A stretch of 17,875 nt of DNA from Prevotella sp. CAG:485 (lineage in GTDB: Bacteria > Bacteroidota > Bacteroidia > Bacteroidales > Muribaculaceae): positions 1 through 17,875 of the forward strand of contig FR897885.1 of NCBI GenBank assembly GCA_000437495.1. Direction: 5' to 3'. A program made the translations under genes and the position numbers. Below are positions 15,391 through 17,875 of this stretch, in pieces. The notes under the pieces are model-generated. The model was given only the letters and a program-made list of their open reading frames with translations. It was not told the DNA's origin and did no database searches. The stretch's first letter is position 1, and each line of letters begins with the position of its first letter.

Positions 15391-16728
15391 TCAGAACGAT
15401 ACCTGAAGCATGGTCTGCAACCGGTTGTCATGAGCTTGCTGTCCGTTCATGTTCACCCTTCGGCCGTAAACATACTCCAGTCCGCACTGAACTATCGGGG
15501 TGATTTGCCACATTACGTTGGCAACAGCATATTGACCGTAACTGTATTGGCTCTCCCAACTCTCTTCAGCACCACTGTATTCGCCCGGATAGACACGCAC
15601 ATGCGAATAGGAGGCGTTGGCGCTTACCGTGCGCGAGATGTTGCATGACAGGCCACCCATCAGTCCGTATCCTTTCACAGCTTTCATCTTGCCGTCGGAG
15701 GATTCGGGGGTGAGGTCAAGACCCATTCCGGAAATGTCCTGAATATAAGAGTTCATGCCTTTGCCGTATGCACCCTGGAAGCAATAACCCACCGGGCCGA
15801 AGAGCGTGCCTGCACCGCTGAGGCGCACACCCCAGCCGCAAACGGTGCGGTTTTTGTCTTTCAGAAGGTCGCGATACTGCAAGCCGCGCAGAATCACCGA
15901 GGCGCCGAGATGTCCGCCGCCCGGAAGGCTGTATTTGACCATGAAGGGAACGTCGGGAATGCGCTGGTTGACTTTCCGCACATATCCGTTGGTGGTGAAA
16001 GAGGCCATGGGCATCTCAATGCCGGCACCCACCGTCCAGCGGCCGAAGCTGTGGCGATAATCGAGAATACCGTTGGTTACGGCCAACATGGCGTTCGGCC
16101 CTTCGTAGTCAATGGTAGTGGGAGCGGCCCATGTATCGCAGAAAAGGCCGTAGCCGTAACCTGCCGTGAAGCCCATGAAGCTGATGTGGGCATTCTCAAG
16201 CTGGAAACCGTAGTTATTGCCTAAGAAACGGCCGTTGACGTAGGCAGCCACTTCATATTTGGTGCCGGGGTTGAAACCGGCTATCAGATAAAGCTCTGTT
16301 TGCTGAGCGCTCACCTGGTATAATGCGCCGTCACCCTTCTCCTGAGTCATGGGAATGGCCGACACGATAAACTCATTTGCGTTGTGCAGCACATGGCCGA
16401 AGTCGACGCTTGCAACGCCTTTCACAGCGCCGCCTATGCCCACATAGAATTTGTTGTCTTTGCCAATCAGGTGCAGATAAGGCAGCTTGCGCGCCATGAG
16501 CGCCGCATTGACCTTGGCTTCCGCGTTGGTGGCCGGTTTGATGCCTTTCCCTGCCGAAGGAGCCAGGGGATAAATAACCTCAGAGCAAGAAAAATCCTCG
16601 GTGAAATCGGCGTTTTTTGATGTTGAGGCATCTGCTGACGTCGTTTCATTTGCATGGCTCTCAGCAAGAGCGCACAAAGGCGCCGACAGCGCCATAAGAG
16701 TACCAATCAGCCGGACAGTGTGTTTCAT
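15391..16728 (-). CDS. Outer-membrane beta-barrel protein, DcaP-like porin
   Basis: A 445-residue exported protein. Residues 1-22 are a signal peptide (ending LCALA). Residues about 23-75 are polar and low in complexity. The rest alternates hydrophobic and polar residues with many Tyr/Gly turns, as in a transmembrane barrel, and ends NRLQTMLQVSF with the terminal aromatic residue expected of barrels. The segments FYVGIGGAVKGVASVDFGH and DTWAAPTTIDYEGPNA resemble the DcaP-like trimeric outer-membrane transporters, but this call rests on memory of the family and is less sure than the barrel itself. The open frame starts nine codons earlier; ATG at 16728 is preferred because it begins the signal peptide. 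No full TAnnTTTG box precedes it; TAGTGTTTG near 16757 has one base too many. The GH3-family gene follows after 46 bases with its own promoter. Confidence 0.8.
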   Translation of the reverse strand: MKHTVRLIGTLMALSAPLCALAESHANETTSADASTSKNADFTEDFSCSEVIYPLAPSAGKGIKPATNAEAKVNAALMARKLPYLHLIGKDNKFYVGIGGAVKGVASVDFGHVLHNANEFIVSAIPMTQEKGDGALYQVSAQQTELYLIAGFNPGTKYEVAAYVNGRFLGNNYGFQLENAHISFMGFTAGYGYGLFCDTWAAPTTIDYEGPNAMLAVTNGILDYRHSFGRWTVGAGIEMPMASFTTNGYVRKVNQRIPDVPFMVKYSLPGGGHLGASVILRGLQYRDLLKDKNRTVCGWGVRLSGAGTLFGPVGYCFQGAYGKGMNSYIQDISGMGLDLTPESSDGKMKAVKGYGLMGGLSCNISRTVSANASYSHVRVYPGEYSGAEESWESQYSYGQYAVANVMWQITPIVQCGLEYVYGRRVNMNGQQAHDNRLQTMLQVSF

Positions 16729-16858
16729 AGTTTCAATTGTTAATTTTCTTTGCAAACACTAAACACAATTTAAAAGTTTACCCCGCCGCCCCCTCCCTCC
16801 TCTGACCCATAACACTCCGGGAGAGAGTGAAATATTTTTCTGTTTGATAAAAAATGAT

Positions 16859-16866
16859 TACCTTTG
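16859..16866 (+). promoter_or_regulatory. -7 promoter box (TACCTTTG) of tRNA-Arg
   Basis: TACCTTTG lies 47 bases before the mature tRNA. A TTTG at 16843-16846 is only 12 bases upstream, too close for a standard -33. The remaining gap back to the porin start (16729-16858) is AT-rich, with a C-rich patch at 16780-16800; no gene is seen. Confidence 0.55.
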
Positions 16867-16913
16867 CAGCGAATTGGAAAAGCCCCCGGTTTTCACTTTT
16901 TCAAAATACGGTT

Positions 16914-16987
16914 GGTCCGGTAGCTCAATTGGATAGAGCAACAGCCTTCTAAGCTGTCGGTTCCGGGTTCGATTCCCGGCCGGATCA
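16914..16987 (+). tRNA. tRNA-Arg, anticodon UCU
   Basis: A complete cloverleaf of 74 bases. The acceptor stem GGTCCGG pairs with CCGGATC (one G-T pair) before discriminator A. The D arm is GCTC/GAGC, the anticodon stem ACAGC/GCTGT carries loop CTTCTAA with anticodon TCT at 16948-16950, the variable loop is CGGTT, and the T arm is CCGGG/CCCGG with loop TTCGATT. It should read AGA and also AGG codons. The 3' CCA is not encoded and would be added after transcription. A promoter box precedes it and a strong terminator follows eight bases later. Confidence 0.97.
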
Positions 16988-16994
16988 CATAATG

Positions 16995-17027
16995 CGCAGC
17001 TCACGCTGAAGTGGGCTGCGTTTTTTT
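16995..17027 (+). terminator. Rho-independent terminator of tRNA-Arg
   Basis: CGCAGCTCAC (16995-17004) pairs with GTGGGCTGCG (17011-17020) in a 10-bp stem with one G-T pair and a six-base loop, followed directly by seven T. This is a textbook terminator. Confidence 0.92.
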
Positions 17028-17064
17028 GCGGCTCCTTTTTTGCGGCTCCGGTGTTTTTTGCGGC
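17021..17064. repeat. Three degenerate T6-7 GCGGCTCC direct repeats
   Basis: Copies start at 17021 (T7 GCGGCTCC), 17036 (T6 GCGGCTCC) and 17054 (T6 GCGGCGAG, changed at its end). The first overlaps the T-run of the tRNA terminator. They may have arisen by slippage; no function is evident. Confidence 0.7.
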
Positions 17065-17069
17065 GAGTG

Positions 17070-17199
17070 TTTATGTGATTTATGTAACGTATGTGATTTA
17101 TGTAACTTATATGCAGCGCTAAAACATACATTACATAAGTAACATAAGTAACATAAGTAACATAACTCACATAAGTAACATAAATCACATAAGTTACAT
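17070..17199. repeat. 9-nt-unit repeats forming a long imperfect inverted repeat
   Basis: The right arm (17125-17199) holds eight units of the 9-base motif CATAAGTAA and variants ending GTAA, CTCA, ATCA or GTTA. The left arm (17070-17113) holds about four units of the same motif in reverse orientation. Bases 17071-17111 and 17152-17192 are reverse complements at 36 of 41 positions, with about 40 bases between them, so a long AT-rich hairpin or cruciform can form. A minus-strand open frame through it would encode only a YVT-type repeat and is not believable as a gene. The array ends just before the stop of the four-helix-bundle gene. Confidence 0.85.
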
Positions 17200-17210
17200 C
17201 ATTTCTCCGC

Positions 17211-17755
17211 TCAAAAACCCCGTTGTCTTCGGCGTGCCTGTGTCATGGCTTCTCTGATGCCTCCATTGGCAATAAAGTCTTGCTCAAGAGATTTAAGCAC
17301 CTTGGCAAGCATAGCATCAATCTGGTGAATTAGAGTCAGCATTATATTCGCCGTAGTTTCATCAGAGCGCACTTCACACTTCTCCACATATTCGCGAGGG
17401 TTAGAATGTCTGCGGGCATAATTCCTTACTGCAAAGGTGCGCCGGTCATCTCTGGTCCAGATTTCAAATTTGTGCTGCCGCAAAAAGTCGGCATAATCCT
17501 CTCCCAACTCACGCACAGACCCACGAGCCACGCCAATCAGCTTGATGCACATTTCAAAAGAAACGGGCAATCGCTCACACCCTCCACGATATTCTGCTTA
17601 CATGACCGTGCCGCCTGCCGCATTTGGTCAATGGTGCGAGAACCCTGTGGAAGAGCCCTGCGTACAAACAGTTCTGTTACATCGCAGATAATTACAGATT
17701 TCTGATATACGCTCCAGTTGGAAACATCTCCTGTTATTTTCAGAAATTCATTCAT
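17211..17755 (-). pseudogene. Four helix bundle suffix domain protein (23S-IVP/Avd-like), frameshifted
   Basis: A helical protein of the family found in 23S rRNA intervening sequences and related to Avd of retroelements; its cellular role in Bacteroidales is unknown. ATG at 17755 starts MNEFLKITGDVSNWSVYQKS and continues through TIDQMRQAARSCKQNIVEG, then goes out of frame near 17565-17571. The other frame continues SFEMCIKLIGVARGSVREL, LGEDYADFLRQHKFEIW, and ends with the typical suffix FIANGGIREAMTQARRRQRG. Joined, the parts give about 181 residues, a normal length with every helix present. One added base, for example a fourth C in the CCC run on the coding strand, would restore the frame. 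A strong promoter lies upstream, and an inverted-repeat array abuts the 3' end. Either recent decay or a sequencing error fits. Confidence 0.82.
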
Positions 17756-17794
17756 GGTATTAGAGTTGCGCTTTCGGCTAATGGTGGGGCATGG

Positions 17795-17825
17795 CAAAGT
17801 TATGAAATTTCAACCATGCTTCAAA
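17795..17825 (-). promoter_or_regulatory. Promoter (TTTG, 19-base spacer, TAACTTTG) of the four-helix-bundle gene
   Basis: On the minus strand TTTG (17825-17822) and TAACTTTG (17802-17795) are 19 bases apart, a near-ideal Bacteroidetes promoter. It gives a leader of roughly 35 bases before ATG at 17755. Bases 17826-17875 hold no gene that I can support; GCTGCC (17830-17835) and GGCAGC (17854-17859) form a short inverted repeat there. Confidence 0.75.
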
Positions 17826-17875
17826 ATCAGCTGCCTGCGTTACATTAAAAGGGGGCAGCGGCGTAATTCCGTGGC

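Noticed and set aside
16812..16840. CACTC / GAGTG hairpin followed by T-rich sequence as a terminator
   Set aside because: The stem is only five base pairs, there is no clean T-run, and no plus-strand gene ends upstream of it.
16914..16987. tRNA 3' end as an integration (att) site
   Set aside because: No copy of the tRNA 3' sequence and no integrase is present in the window to the right, so an att site cannot be supported.
16985..17188. Minus-strand open frame encoding a YVT-type repeat
   Set aside because: It is only the translation of the 9-base repeat array and the terminator region, and it overlaps the tRNA end.
17070..17199. CRISPR array
   Set aside because: The units are contiguous 9-base repeats with no spacers, and no cas genes are nearby.

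Overview
The window looks like chromosomal DNA from a Bacteroidales member, probably a Muribaculaceae-like gut bacterium. The reasons are: start codons with no Shine-Dalgarno sequence, promoters of the TAnnTTTG (-7) type some with a TTG/TTTG -33 element, a SusA-like secreted GH13 enzyme with Cyc-maltodextrin N and C domains, large secreted multidomain proteins ending in type IX-secretion-like tails, an M28 glutaminyl-cyclase-like lipoprotein, a GH3-family adenylating enzyme, and a 'four helix bundle suffix' protein. The genus is an inference; no rRNA or other marker gene is present.

Layout. 1-504 (+): 3' part of a GT4 glycosyltransferase, frameshifted in a run of seven T. 560-3662 (-): a two-gene unit, GH13 amylase/neopullulanase then a GT4 glycosyltransferase. 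3773-4369 (-): a Crp/Fnr regulator, divergent from a two-gene (+) unit, 4544-7981 and 7985-9718. That unit encodes a 1145-residue multidomain surface protein and a leucine-rich-repeat protein, both with signal peptides and sorting-type C-termini. A bidirectional terminator follows. 9835-10916 (-): O-methyltransferase and aroQ, translationally coupled. 10990-11964 (+): M28 glutaminyl cyclase-like lipoprotein. 12064-13805 (+): RsmI-like methyltransferase and YycJ-like metallo-hydrolase overlapping by ATGA. 13815-15344 (-): GH3-family protein. 15391-16728 (-): outer-membrane beta-barrel, DcaP-like. 16914-16987 (+): tRNA-Arg(UCU) with a strong terminator. The right end (17021-17825) holds T-rich direct repeats, a 9-nt-unit repeat forming a long inverted repeat, and a frameshifted four-helix-bundle gene with its own good promoter.

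How the genes fit together: most are ordinary housekeeping (aroQ, tRNA, RNA methyltransferase) or envelope/glycan genes. The two T9SS-like cargo proteins are probably exported to the surface, and the glutaminyl cyclase would act on exported proteins. The least ordinary part is the right end: a four-helix-bundle gene directly abutting a long AT-rich inverted repeat next to a tRNA gene, which could be one mobile or RNA-based unit. Both frameshifts in the window are explained by a single missing base, so either real decay or assembly error is possible.
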